Positions 1 to 7,722 of a stretch of DNA of 64,000 nucleotides are shown one piece after another. How positions within the stretch are numbered: the stretch's first letter is position 1; each line of letters starts with the position of its first letter. A program made the translations under genes and the position numbers. The notes under the pieces were generated by a model that worked only from the letters and a program-made list of their open reading frames with translations, was not told where the DNA came from and searched no databases. The stretch comes from Streptomyces shenzhenensis (GTDB lineage: Bacteria > Actinomycetota > Actinomycetes > Streptomycetales > Streptomycetaceae): positions 23,745 to 87,744 of the forward strand of contig NZ_PENI01000039.1 in NCBI RefSeq assembly GCF_003688995.1, given 5' to 3'.

Positions 1-1
1 C

Positions 2-2623
2 GCGCTGACCCTGCCGCTCGACGCGGCCCTCCCCGTGCTGGTACGGGCCCGGCACCACCCGGCGGCCCACCCGGCGACGGCCTGCTGGGGCGCGGCGGCC
101 CTGCACGCGCTGCGGCTCGCCGCCCGCGGCCGGCTGCTGCCCGGCCTGACCCCCGCCGGGCACGACGCCTGGCGGGCCGGCCCCCTGGAACCCGACGACA
201 TCGCCCACCTGCGCGCCGTCGCCGCGGCCCTGCCCGCCGAGGGCCACGCCGTGCCGCTGCCGGGCCCCGGACCGCTCAGGCTGCCCGAGCCGGAGGCGCT
301 GGTGCGCTCCTTCCTGGACGCCGTCGCGGACACCCTGCCCCGCACCCCGGCCGCCCCGCACGCCTCCGGGGGGCCCTTCGCCGCCCGGGAGGCCCACCTG
401 CTGCCCGCCGCCCACGACTGGGCGGCGGAGGTCGCCGCGGGCATGGACGCGGGCGTGCGGATCTCGCTCCGCCTCGACCTGTCGGCGTACGACCTCTTCG
501 ACGCCGTCCCCGGCGGCGACGGGACCCGCGGCGCGGGCGCCGCGATCGTCCAGGTGCACAGCCTCGCCGACCCCACCCTGGTCGCCGACGCCGCCGGCCT
601 GTGGGCGGGGGAGGCCGACACGGCGTTCGGGCCACGCGCGCGCGTGGACGCGGCCCTCGCCGTCCGCCGCGCGGCCCGCGTGTGGCCGCCCCTGGACCGG
701 CTCGCCGAACAGGACGTGCCCGACGTGCTCGCCCTGTCCGAAGCGGAACTGGGCGACCTGCTCGGGGTGGCGGCCACCCGGCTCGCGGCGGCCGGGGTCG
801 CCGTGCACTGGCCCAGGGACCTGGCGCACGATCTGACGGCGACCGCGGTGGTGCGCTCCGCGCCCGGCTCGGCGACCGACGGCACCGGCTTCTTCGAGAG
901 CGAGGAACTGCTCCAGTTCCGCTGGCAGTTGGCCCTGGGCGGCGATCCGCTCGGCGAGGCCGAGATGGACGCGCTCGCCGAGGCGCACCGCCCCGTCGTC
1001 CGGCTGCGCGACCGCTGGGTGCTCGTCGACCCCGCGCTGGTCCGCAAGGCCCGCAAGCGCGAACTGGGCCTGCTCGACCCGGTCGACGCGCTGTCCGTGG
1101 CACTCACCGGCACCGCGGAGATCGACGGGGAGAGCGTCGAGGCGGTGCCGGTCGGCGCGCTGGCGGCACTCCGCGACCGCCTCACCGCCGGGATCCGCCC
1201 CGCCCGGCCGCCCGCCGGACTGCACGCCACCCTCCGCGACTACCAGCTGCGCGGGCTGGCCTGGCTCGACCTGATGACCTCCCTGGGCCTCGGCGGCTGC
1301 CTCGCCGACGACATGGGTCTCGGCAAGACGATCACCGTCATCGCCCTGCACCTGAAGCGGGCCCGCGACGAACCCACCCTGGTGGTCTGCCCCGCGTCCC
1401 TGCTCGGCAACTGGCAGCGGGAGATCGCCCGGTTCGCGCCCGGCGTCCCGGTCCGCCGCTTCCACGGCCCGGACCGTACCCTCGACGGCCTGTCCGGCGG
1501 CTTCGTCCTCACCACGTACGGCACGCTGCGCTCCACCGCACCCCGTCTCGCCGAACAGCCGTGGGGCATGGTCGTCGCGGACGAGGCACAGCACGTCAAG
1601 AACCCGTACTCGGCCACGGCCAAGGCCCTGCGCACCATTCCGACGCCCGCGCGTGTCGCCCTCACCGGCACACCGGTCGAGAACAACCTGTCCGAGCTGT
1701 GGGCGCTGCTCGACTGGACCACCCCCGGACTCCTCGGCCCGCTGAAGTCCTTCCGCGCCCGGCACGCGCGCGCGGTGGAGAACGGCGAGGACCAGGAGGC
1801 GGTGACCCGGTTGGCCCGCCTGGTCCGGCCCTTCCTGCTGCGCCGCAAGAAGTCCGACCCCGGCATCGTCCCCGAACTGCCGCCCAAGACGGAGACGGAC
1901 CACCCGGTGCCGCTCACCCGCGAACAGGCCGCGCTGTACGAGGCGGTGGTCCGCGAGTCGATGCTCGCCATCGAGACCGCGGAGGGCATCGCCCGCCGCG
2001 GTCTCGTCCTCAAGCTGCTCGGCGCGCTCAAGCAGATCTGCGACCATCCCGCGCTGTATCTCAAGGAGTCGCCGCACGGGGACCGCCTGGCCGCCCGCTC
2101 CGGCAAACTGGCCCTGCTCGACGAGCTGTTGGACACCCTGCTGGCCGAGGACGGCTCGGCGCTCGTCTTCACCCAGTACGTCGGCATGGCCCGCCTGATC
2201 ACCGCCCACCTGGGCGCCCGCGCGGTCCCCGTGGACCTGCTGCACGGCGGCACGCCGGTACCGGAGCGCGAACGCATGGTGGACCGCTTCCAGAGCGGGG
2301 CGACCCCGGTCCTCGTGCTCTCCCTCAAGGCCGCCGGCACCGGCCTGAACCTCACGCGCGCGGGTCATGTCGTCCACTTCGACCGCTGGTGGAACCCGGC
2401 CGTCGAGGAACAGGCCACCGACCGCGCCTACCGCATCGGGCAGACCCAGCCGGTGCAGGTCCACCGCCTGGTCACCGAGGGCACGGTGGAGGACCGTATC
2501 GCCCGGATGCTGGAGTCCAAGCGCGCCCTGGCGGACGCGATCCTCGGCTCCGGGGAGTCGGCCCTCACCGAGCTGACGGACCGTGAGCTGTCCGACCTGG
2601 TGTCACTGCGGAGACCGTCATGA
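2..2623 (+). CDS. SNF2-family DEAD/H-box helicase, 5' truncated by the window
   Basis: This is a double-stranded-DNA-dependent ATPase of the SNF2/Rad54 type that remodels or translocates on DNA. The reading frame is open to the first base of the window, so the true start lies upstream; a GTG at 35 is internal. Motifs seen: Walker A MGLGKT near bases 1313-1330, the DEAQH box near 1580-1594, the TGTPVENN motif near 1665, and the C-terminal helicase lobe ending in RWWNPAVEEQATDRAYRIGQ near 2385-2445. The N-terminal third is the poorly conserved bacterial SNF2 extension. Its stop overlaps the start of the SWIM gene (ATGA), so the two are probably translationally coupled and work together on DNA. 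The family call is very secure; the cellular role is not known from sequence. Confidence 0.95.
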   Translation, partial: ALTLPLDAALPVLVRARHHPAAHPATACWGAAALHALRLAARGRLLPGLTPAGHDAWRAGPLEPDDIAHLRAVAAALPAEGHAVPLPGPGPLRLPEPEALVRSFLDAVADTLPRTPAAPHASGGPFAAREAHLLPAAHDWAAEVAAGMDAGVRISLRLDLSAYDLFDAVPGGDGTRGAGAAIVQVHSLADPTLVADAAGLWAGEADTAFGPRARVDAALAVRRAARVWPPLDRLAEQDVPDVLALSEAELGDLLGVAATRLAAAGVAVHWPRDLAHDLTATAVVRSAPGSATDGTGFFESEELLQFRWQLALGGDPLGEAEMDALAEAHRPVVRLRDRWVLVDPALVRKARKRELGLLDPVDALSVALTGTAEIDGESVEAVPVGALAALRDRLTAGIRPARPPAGLHATLRDYQLRGLAWLDLMTSLGLGGCLADDMGLGKTITVIALHLKRARDEPTLVVCPASLLGNWQREIARFAPGVPVRRFHGPDRTLDGLSGGFVLTTYGTLRSTAPRLAEQPWGMVVADEAQHVKNPYSATAKALRTIPTPARVALTGTPVENNLSELWALLDWTTPGLLGPLKSFRARHARAVENGEDQEAVTRLARLVRPFLLRRKKSDPGIVPELPPKTETDHPVPLTREQAALYEAVVRESMLAIETAEGIARRGLVLKLLGALKQICDHPALYLKESPHGDRLAARSGKLALLDELLDTLLAEDGSALVFTQYVGMARLITAHLGARAVPVDLLHGGTPVPERERMVDRFQSGATPVLVLSLKAAGTGLNLTRAGHVVHFDRWWNPAVEEQATDRAYRIGQTQPVQVHRLVTEGTVEDRIARMLESKRALADAILGSGESALTELTDRELSDLVSLRRPS

Positions 2624-4635
2624 CGGCCGAGCGGGAACGCCCCGCCGACATCGCCCGTCGCGCACTGCGCGCCGCCCGGGAGGCTTCGGGCACGGCGGAA
2701 GCACCGCCGCCGGACGCTGTTCCGGAGACGGCGGAGGGGCCGCCGCGCAGCGGTGCGTCGAGCGCGACGGAGCGGCGCCCTTACGGGGCCGCTTCGAGGG
2801 ACGCCGGGGGATCGCCGCGTGAGGCCGCACCGGGCGGTGGCGAGGCGTCTCGTGGCACAGGCGGCGCAGGCGGCACCGACGGCCCCTCGGCGCGGCGGCC
2901 GAGGCCGGGCGATGCGGCCCGGGCCGCGATCAGGCCGACCGCGTCCGGGTCTCCCGCCGACGAAGCCCTCGGGCAGCCCGCGCGTCCGGACGGCGGTGCC
3001 GCCCGCCCCGAGGATCACGTGGACGCCCGCTCCGAGCGCCACCTGGACAATCGTTCCGAGCACCGCCCGGACGCCCGCTCCGACGGTCGCCCCGGCGACG
3101 TGGCCCGACAGGCGCTCCGGGCGGCCCGCCAGGACCCGCGCAGGGCCGACGAACCGGACCGGGCGGCCGGGCCGGCCCCCGCCACGGGCCCCGCTCCGGC
3201 ACAACTCCGCACCGGGGCGGCCCGGGGCGGGCCCGGCCGCGATGTCCGGCAGTTCCTCGCCGACGCACTCCGGACACCACCGACGACGGCTGCCGCGGCC
3301 GAGCACACCGACCCCCCTGCCGGACAGAGCCCTTCGGACGGGCCTCCGCACCTTCCCCGGACCATGGCCACGCCCCACCGCGACGGTGAACTCCGGCGCA
3401 CCTTCCCGGCGTTCCCCGGCCGGACGGCATCGGGCGGCCCCGAGGCGTCCTTCGCCGCCACCTGGTGGGGCAACGCCTGGGTCACCGCTCTGGAGCAGGG
3501 CGCGCTGGACGCCGCACGGCTGGCACGCGGACGCGGATACGCCGAGCAGGGGCACGTGGACGCGATCACCGTGACACCGGGACTCGTGCTGGCGTACGTG
3601 CGGGGCAGCCGCCCGCGGCCCTACCGGGTGCAGGTACGGCTGCGCACGTTCGACGAGGCCGACTGGGAACACTTTCTGGACGCCGCCGCCGAACAACCCG
3701 GCCGCATCGCCGCACTGCTCGACCGCCGACTGCCCGCCACCCTCGCCGACAGTGGAGCAGCGCTGCTGCCCGGCCCCGGCGACCTCGACCCGCGGTGCAG
3801 CTGCCCCGACTCGGGTCACCCCTGCAAGCACGCCGCCGCCCTCTGCTACCAGACGGCACGGCTGCTCGACGCCGACCCCTTCGTCCTGCTCCTGCTGCGC
3901 GGCCGCGGCGAACGCCGGCTGCTCGACGCGCTGTCCCGTCGCAGCGCCACCGCCGCGGCCCGCGCCGCGCAGGACCGGGAGCCGCGGCCGTTGCCCGGCG
4001 TACGGGCCGCCGAGGCCCTCGCCGCGCGCCGGCTCCCCCCGCTCCCGGCGCCGTTGCCGCCGCCCGCGCACCCCGAGCAGCCCCCGGTGTACCCGGCGGC
4101 GCCGGGCGGCCCCGACCCCTTCGGCCTGGACCAGCTGGCGACGGACGCCGCCGCCCGCGCGCACGCGCTGCTGTCCACCGGGCGGGACGCCGTCGGCGAA
4201 CTGACGCTGTGGCAGGACGCGGTGCGCCTGGCCGCGGCCCGCCCCGGCTCCGGCCTGACCGCGGCCACCCGCGCGCTCTACTCATCACTGGCAGCCGCCG
4301 CGGGCCGCACCCCGGCCGAACTGGCGCGCGCGGTCGCCGCCTGGCGGCAGGGCGGACTCGACGGGCTCGCCGTCCTGGAGGAGCCCTGGGACCCGCCGGC
4401 GGGCCGCTTCGACCGGGCCCGCCCCCTGCTGCTCGCCGCCGACCTCCCCGCGTTCCGCCCCTGGCACAACCACCTCACCCACCCGCAGGGCCACGTCCAA
4501 CTCCGCCTGGGCCGGGACGGCCTGTGGTACGCCTATGAATCGGAGCCGGGCCATGACGACTGGTGGCCGCGCGGCACCCCGGACCCGGACCCCGTCGGCG
4601 CCCTGACCGGCCTGGGCATCCCGGGCGCCGACTGA
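2620..4635 (+). CDS. SWIM zinc-finger domain protein
   Basis: This 671-residue protein carries the SWIM zinc-finger signature CSC...CKHAAALCY at about residues 393-410 (CxCx(n)CxH pattern), a predicted DNA- or protein-binding zinc site. Residues 1 to about 245 are Arg/Ala/Pro-rich low-complexity sequence. A folded region starts near the segment FAATWWGNAWV, which is typical of SWIM proteins that accompany SNF2 helicases. The ATG at 2620 overlaps the helicase stop by four bases, which fixes the start and implies coupled translation. The partnership with the helicase is inferred from this arrangement and from the recurrent SNF2/SWIM pairing in actinomycetes. The biochemical activity is unknown. 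Confidence 0.9.
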   Translation: MTAERERPADIARRALRAAREASGTAEAPPPDAVPETAEGPPRSGASSATERRPYGAASRDAGGSPREAAPGGGEASRGTGGAGGTDGPSARRPRPGDAARAAIRPTASGSPADEALGQPARPDGGAARPEDHVDARSERHLDNRSEHRPDARSDGRPGDVARQALRAARQDPRRADEPDRAAGPAPATGPAPAQLRTGAARGGPGRDVRQFLADALRTPPTTAAAAEHTDPPAGQSPSDGPPHLPRTMATPHRDGELRRTFPAFPGRTASGGPEASFAATWWGNAWVTALEQGALDAARLARGRGYAEQGHVDAITVTPGLVLAYVRGSRPRPYRVQVRLRTFDEADWEHFLDAAAEQPGRIAALLDRRLPATLADSGAALLPGPGDLDPRCSCPDSGHPCKHAAALCYQTARLLDADPFVLLLLRGRGERRLLDALSRRSATAAARAAQDREPRPLPGVRAAEALAARRLPPLPAPLPPPAHPEQPPVYPAAPGGPDPFGLDQLATDAAARAHALLSTGRDAVGELTLWQDAVRLAAARPGSGLTAATRALYSSLAAAAGRTPAELARAVAAWRQGGLDGLAVLEEPWDPPAGRFDRARPLLLAADLPAFRPWHNHLTHPQGHVQLRLGRDGLWYAYESEPGHDDWWPRGTPDPDPVGALTGLGIPGAD

Positions 4636-4871
4636 CCTCGGCGCGACTGGCCCTGCCCCGGCGCCCTGAGCCCGGCGCTCTGCCCCCGGCGCCCTGCGCC
4701 CCGCGTGCGGTGTCGCCCCGCGCACCCGGTGCCGACCCGAGTGCCCCCCGTGCCCGTCCCGGCGTCCCACCGTCGGCCCCGGGGGAGGGGGCCGCCGACA
4801 GCTGCCCGCCCAACCGCCCTGCCCCCGCCCCGATTCCGCCGGATTCCCCACCGGCTCGGCCCGCATCCTCG
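4636..4871. other. Intergenic stretch upstream of the leader peptide
   Basis: This Pro/Ala-codon-like GC-rich DNA holds no convincing gene. It contains short imperfect repeats of CCGGCGCCCTG near 4657-4700. Long frames crossing it have no plausible start and are artefacts of base composition. Confidence 0.5.
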
Positions 4872-4877
4872 TACCAT
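4872..4877 (+). promoter_or_regulatory. Putative -10 element for a leaderless leader-peptide transcript
   Basis: TACCAT fits the TAnnnT actinobacterial -10 consensus. Its last base is seven bases before the GTG at 4884, the spacing expected if transcription starts at the first base of the start codon. No good -35 hexamer is visible 16-19 bases upstream and no ribosome binding site precedes the GTG, both compatible with a leaderless mRNA. This is an inference from spacing only. Confidence 0.5.
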
Positions 4878-4883
4878 GGCCGC

Positions 4884-4955
4884 GTGATCAGCAGCCGACG
4901 CCGCCCCGCCGCTCCGCGGTTCCGCGCGCTCGCGTCCCGTCGCTGTTGTTGTTGA
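4884..4955 (+). CDS. Putative polycysteine leader peptide (23 codons)
   Basis: A short frame, GTG to TGA, encodes an Arg-rich 23-residue peptide whose last five residues are RRCCC, with three consecutive TGT codons directly before the stop. Cys is rare in this genome, so three in a row at a stop codon are unlikely by chance. The design matches leaderless polycysteine short ORFs described in mycobacteria, which sense cysteinyl-tRNA supply and control the downstream operon by attenuation. The next gene, 164 bases downstream, is a sulfite oxidase-like enzyme, a fitting target. Downstream, ACGG at 4966-4969 could pair either with 4937-4941 (as GACGG with CCGTC) or, as part of ACGGTCC, with GGGCCGT at 4983-4989. 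These are mutually exclusive structures. No expression evidence is available. Confidence 0.6.
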   Translation: MISSRRRPAAPRFRALASRRCCC

Positions 4956-5118
4956 TCGTCGTCTGACGGTCCTTTCCCCACCGGGCCGTTCAGCCCCCCG
5001 AGCGACCTCCCCGAACGCGCCCTTCGCCGTGCCCGGTGCCGATCCGGACGGTGGCCCGCGTTCCGGTCGAGTGGTCGCCGTCCGCGTACCGCATCCGCCC
5101 GAAAGGCAGGCCCGCACC

Positions 5119-6378
5119 ATGCGCACCCCCGAATCCATCCGCGAATCCGCCTACGACCGGCGCAGACTGCGTCAGTGGCTCGCCGGTGAGGCCCGCGCCG
5201 ACGGGGTCTCCCGGCGCGACCTGCTCCGTCTTCTGGCGGCGGCCGGACTCGCCGCCACGGCCGCGCCCACCGCCCTCGCCACGCCCGCGACGGCGGCTGC
5301 GGGCATCGTCAAACCCCTCCCCGACGAGTGGTTCACCGTGCGCGGCACCAACGCCGAGACCAGGTTCGCCTCCCTGGCGGGCACCGGCTACCACACCCCG
5401 GTCGACCGCTTCTTCGTCCGCAACCACACCTCCACCCCCGTCCTGGACGCCGCCGACTGGACCCTCACCGTCCGGGGCGACGGCCTGGTCCACGGCCGGA
5501 CCGTCGAGTTCTCCCTCGACGACCTCAAGCGGCTGCCCGCCGTGACCCGCACCGCCTTCGTGGAGTGCGCGGGCAACGGACGCAGCCTGTTCACCAGCCA
5601 GCAGGGCGACACCGTCACCGGCACGGCCTGGACGCTCGGCGCGATCGGCACCGCCCGCTGGACGGGCGTCCGGCTGGCCGACGTGCTGCGCCGGGCCGGG
5701 CTCGGGCGCCACGCGGTCGATGTCATGCCCCGCGGCCTCGACCCCGACTACGTCACGGCCGACGGCACCGACCTCGGCCCGGTGCGGCGCCCGCTGCCGC
5801 TGTCCAAGGCCCTCGACGACGTGCTGCTCGCCTACGAGATGAACGGCGAGCCGCTGCCGTACGACCACGGCCGTCCCGTACGGGTCCTGGTGCCCTCCTG
5901 GATCGGCATCGCCTCGATCAAGTGGGTGGGTGACATCGAGGTGTCGGCGCGGCCGCTGTACTCGCCCTGGAACACCGACTTCTACCGGCTGTTCGGCGAC
6001 GCGTACCCGGCGGACGGCAGTGCGCCGCTGACCCGACAGACCGTCAAGAGCGCCTGGGAGCTGGAGTGGGACGCGCGCCTCGACGCCACCGAGCACCGGC
6101 TCACCGGCCGCTCCTGGTCCGGGGCGGGCGGCGTCGTCCGGGTCGACGTCAGCACGGACGGGGGCAGGACCTGGCGGCGGGCCCGGCTGCACGACGCACC
6201 GCGCAGGGCCGGCTGGGTGCGCTGGTCCACCGACTGGCGTCCGCCGGCCCCGGGCGCCCACACCCTGCTGGCCCGGGCCACCGATGCCGCGGGCCGCACC
6301 CAGCCCGACGCCACGACGCCCAACACCCAGGGCTACCTCTTCGACGCGGTGGTCCGTCACCCGGTGAAGGTGGCGTGA
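5119..6378 (+). CDS. Tat-exported sulfite oxidase-like molybdopterin enzyme
   Basis: This 419-residue oxidoreductase of the sulfite oxidase family probably oxidises sulfite or a related sulfur compound outside the membrane. The N-terminus has a twin-arginine signal (SRRDLL then a hydrophobic Ala/Leu stretch to about residue 60). The molybdopterin domain contains FVECAGNGRS, where Cys150 (codon 5566) is the expected molybdenum ligand. The C-terminal part (from about residue 300) is the Mo-cofactor dimerisation domain with VDVSTDGGRTW. The ATG at 5119 follows AAAGGCAGG and keeps the Tat signal near the N-terminus; a longer frame to 5029 lacks such support. It lies behind the putative polycysteine leader, which suggests control by cysteine supply. 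The exact substrate is uncertain. Confidence 0.88.
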   Translation: MRTPESIRESAYDRRRLRQWLAGEARADGVSRRDLLRLLAAAGLAATAAPTALATPATAAAGIVKPLPDEWFTVRGTNAETRFASLAGTGYHTPVDRFFVRNHTSTPVLDAADWTLTVRGDGLVHGRTVEFSLDDLKRLPAVTRTAFVECAGNGRSLFTSQQGDTVTGTAWTLGAIGTARWTGVRLADVLRRAGLGRHAVDVMPRGLDPDYVTADGTDLGPVRRPLPLSKALDDVLLAYEMNGEPLPYDHGRPVRVLVPSWIGIASIKWVGDIEVSARPLYSPWNTDFYRLFGDAYPADGSAPLTRQTVKSAWELEWDARLDATEHRLTGRSWSGAGGVVRVDVSTDGGRTWRRARLHDAPRRAGWVRWSTDWRPPAPGAHTLLARATDAAGRTQPDATTPNTQGYLFDAVVRHPVKVA

Positions 6379-6700
6379 GCGTTCTCCGGCGATTCCGGGG
6401 TCCGGTGCGGGCGACCGAGCCGAGATGAGGAGGCGTCAGAACACCGGCTGTCGTCGATGGGGTGACCACCAGTCAGATAAATCACCTTGAAGGGCTAAGT
6501 GCCTGTCAATCTTCTTGCACACCAGTGGAGTTGGTCATGCCGTCAGCTGTCGGGAGAGCGGCATACGGGTGCGGCGAGTCCCTCGTTCGGCTCCCCGCTG
6601 CCGGGCTCTCGACATGTCCGGCAGGAAAGTCGCGGGAGCTGTTTGTACGTTCATCATGCGCCGGCTGCTGAGCCGGTCTCTCGCAGACAGGAGAAGTTGC
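6379..6700. promoter_or_regulatory. Intergenic region with an AT-rich patch
   Basis: No gene is supported here. Bases 6460-6515 are clearly more AT-rich than the surroundings and contain TTGAAG at 6487, a possible -35, but no clear -10 at the right distance. It presumably carries the promoter of the secreted protein gene. Confidence 0.35.
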
Positions 6701-7237
6701 ATGTTGCTGACCCGCTCCACGGCGGTCACCGCCGGTATTGCGGCCGCGGCGGCCCTGGCCGCGACCGGCATCACCTACGCCTCGGCCACCTCCACATCGG
6801 CCCAGGCGTCCCCGGTGGCCCTGCAGGCGGCTCCCGTCCAGGAGCCGTTCGGCGGCAACGTCGGAAAGGGTAACGAGGAGAAGGGCGAGAACGAGGAGAA
6901 GGAGGGCAGGGGCAAGGAGTTCGAAAGAGGATTCGAGAAGAGATTCGAAGAGGGGCGGATCCACATCAACGAGCGGACGTACTCCTCCCAACCGGACGGC
7001 TGCATCACCGTGGTCAGCGGCCTCGGCGCCAAGACCCTGAACATCCGCAACGAGAGCCGCCGGACCGTCGAGGTCTTCCGCGGGGTCGTCTGCGACAACG
7101 GCGCCCCCATCGCCACTGTCGGACCGCACAGCTCCAGTACCGGCGTGAAGCCGGGAAAGACCGAGGGTATCTTCGTCGAGGACGGAGTGGTGGCCAGTTT
7201 CCGGGTCATCAAGGAGCGTCACGAGTTCACGTACTGA
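6701..7237 (+). CDS. Secreted protein of unknown function with a charged low-complexity segment
   Basis: This 178-residue protein starts with a typical signal peptide (MLLTRSTAVTAG then a hydrophobic Ala stretch, likely cleaved near AQASPVA). A Glu/Lys/Gly-rich segment (about residues 53-85) follows, and then a compact beta-rich-looking C-terminal domain with two Cys residues that could form a disulfide. The ATG at 6701 was chosen because AGGAGA lies six bases upstream and the signal peptide begins there; the frame extends further upstream without support. No family is recognised. It is followed by a strong hairpin terminator. Confidence 0.75.
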   Translation: MLLTRSTAVTAGIAAAAALAATGITYASATSTSAQASPVALQAAPVQEPFGGNVGKGNEEKGENEEKEGRGKEFERGFEKRFEEGRIHINERTYSSQPDGCITVVSGLGAKTLNIRNESRRTVEVFRGVVCDNGAPIATVGPHSSSTGVKPGKTEGIFVEDGVVASFRVIKERHEFTY

Positions 7238-7266
7238 ACCGGTTCGACCGGCTGCACGACAGGGAT

Positions 7267-7293
7267 CCCCGGCCCGCTGGAATCGGGCCGGGG
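7267..7293 (+). terminator. Hairpin terminator after the secreted protein gene
   Basis: CCCCGGCCCG and CGGGCCGGGG form a perfect 10-bp stem with a 7-base loop, 30 bases after the stop. There is no U-tract, as is common in high-GC actinomycetes. Confidence 0.7.
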
Positions 7294-7524
7294 CTCCCCT
7301 CCGGGCAGCACCCGGACCACACCATTGTGTGACACTCCGCGTGTCGCGCGCATCCCGCCGGGTCGGCCGCCCCTCCACCTCACCGGCCCACCCGGCGGCC
7401 GACTCCCGCCAAGGCACAGCCCGTTGGGCCCGTCCCGCACCACGGCCACCGGCTCCGCCCCGGTGCCCCGGCACACCCGAACGGGTGGCGACGGCGCGAG
7501 CCGAACGCCATGCCGCCGCCGTCT

Positions 7525-7558
7525 CCCCAGGTCCGTGTTCCGGAGCACGGACCTGGGG
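7525..7558. repeat. Perfect 13-bp inverted repeat upstream of the pcaDC gene
   Basis: CCCCAGGTCCGTG pairs perfectly with CACGGACCTGGGG around an 8-base loop (TTCCGGAG). It lies about 165 bases before the pcaDC start. It may be a second terminator, an RNA structure or an operator. The rest of 7294-7722 shows no gene. Confidence 0.6.
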
Positions 7559-7722
7559 GCGGTACGTCCCCCGGCAGGACATACGCACGTGGAGCCCATC
7601 GAGAAGCGGTATGTCAAGCCCGGTGCCGAGGATCTTCGCGGAGCCGTCACAACCTGGGATGGATTGCATGGGCTCCCGACCCAAGCACGTGAGAAAGTGT
7701 GAGATGTGAGAGCGTGCAGGGC

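Noticed and set aside
4563..4883. In-frame 107-codon extension upstream of the polycysteine peptide
   Set aside because: It overlaps the end of the SWIM gene and is Pro/Arg/Ala-rich low-complexity; only the last 23 codons show a plausible promoter-linked start and the Cys tract.
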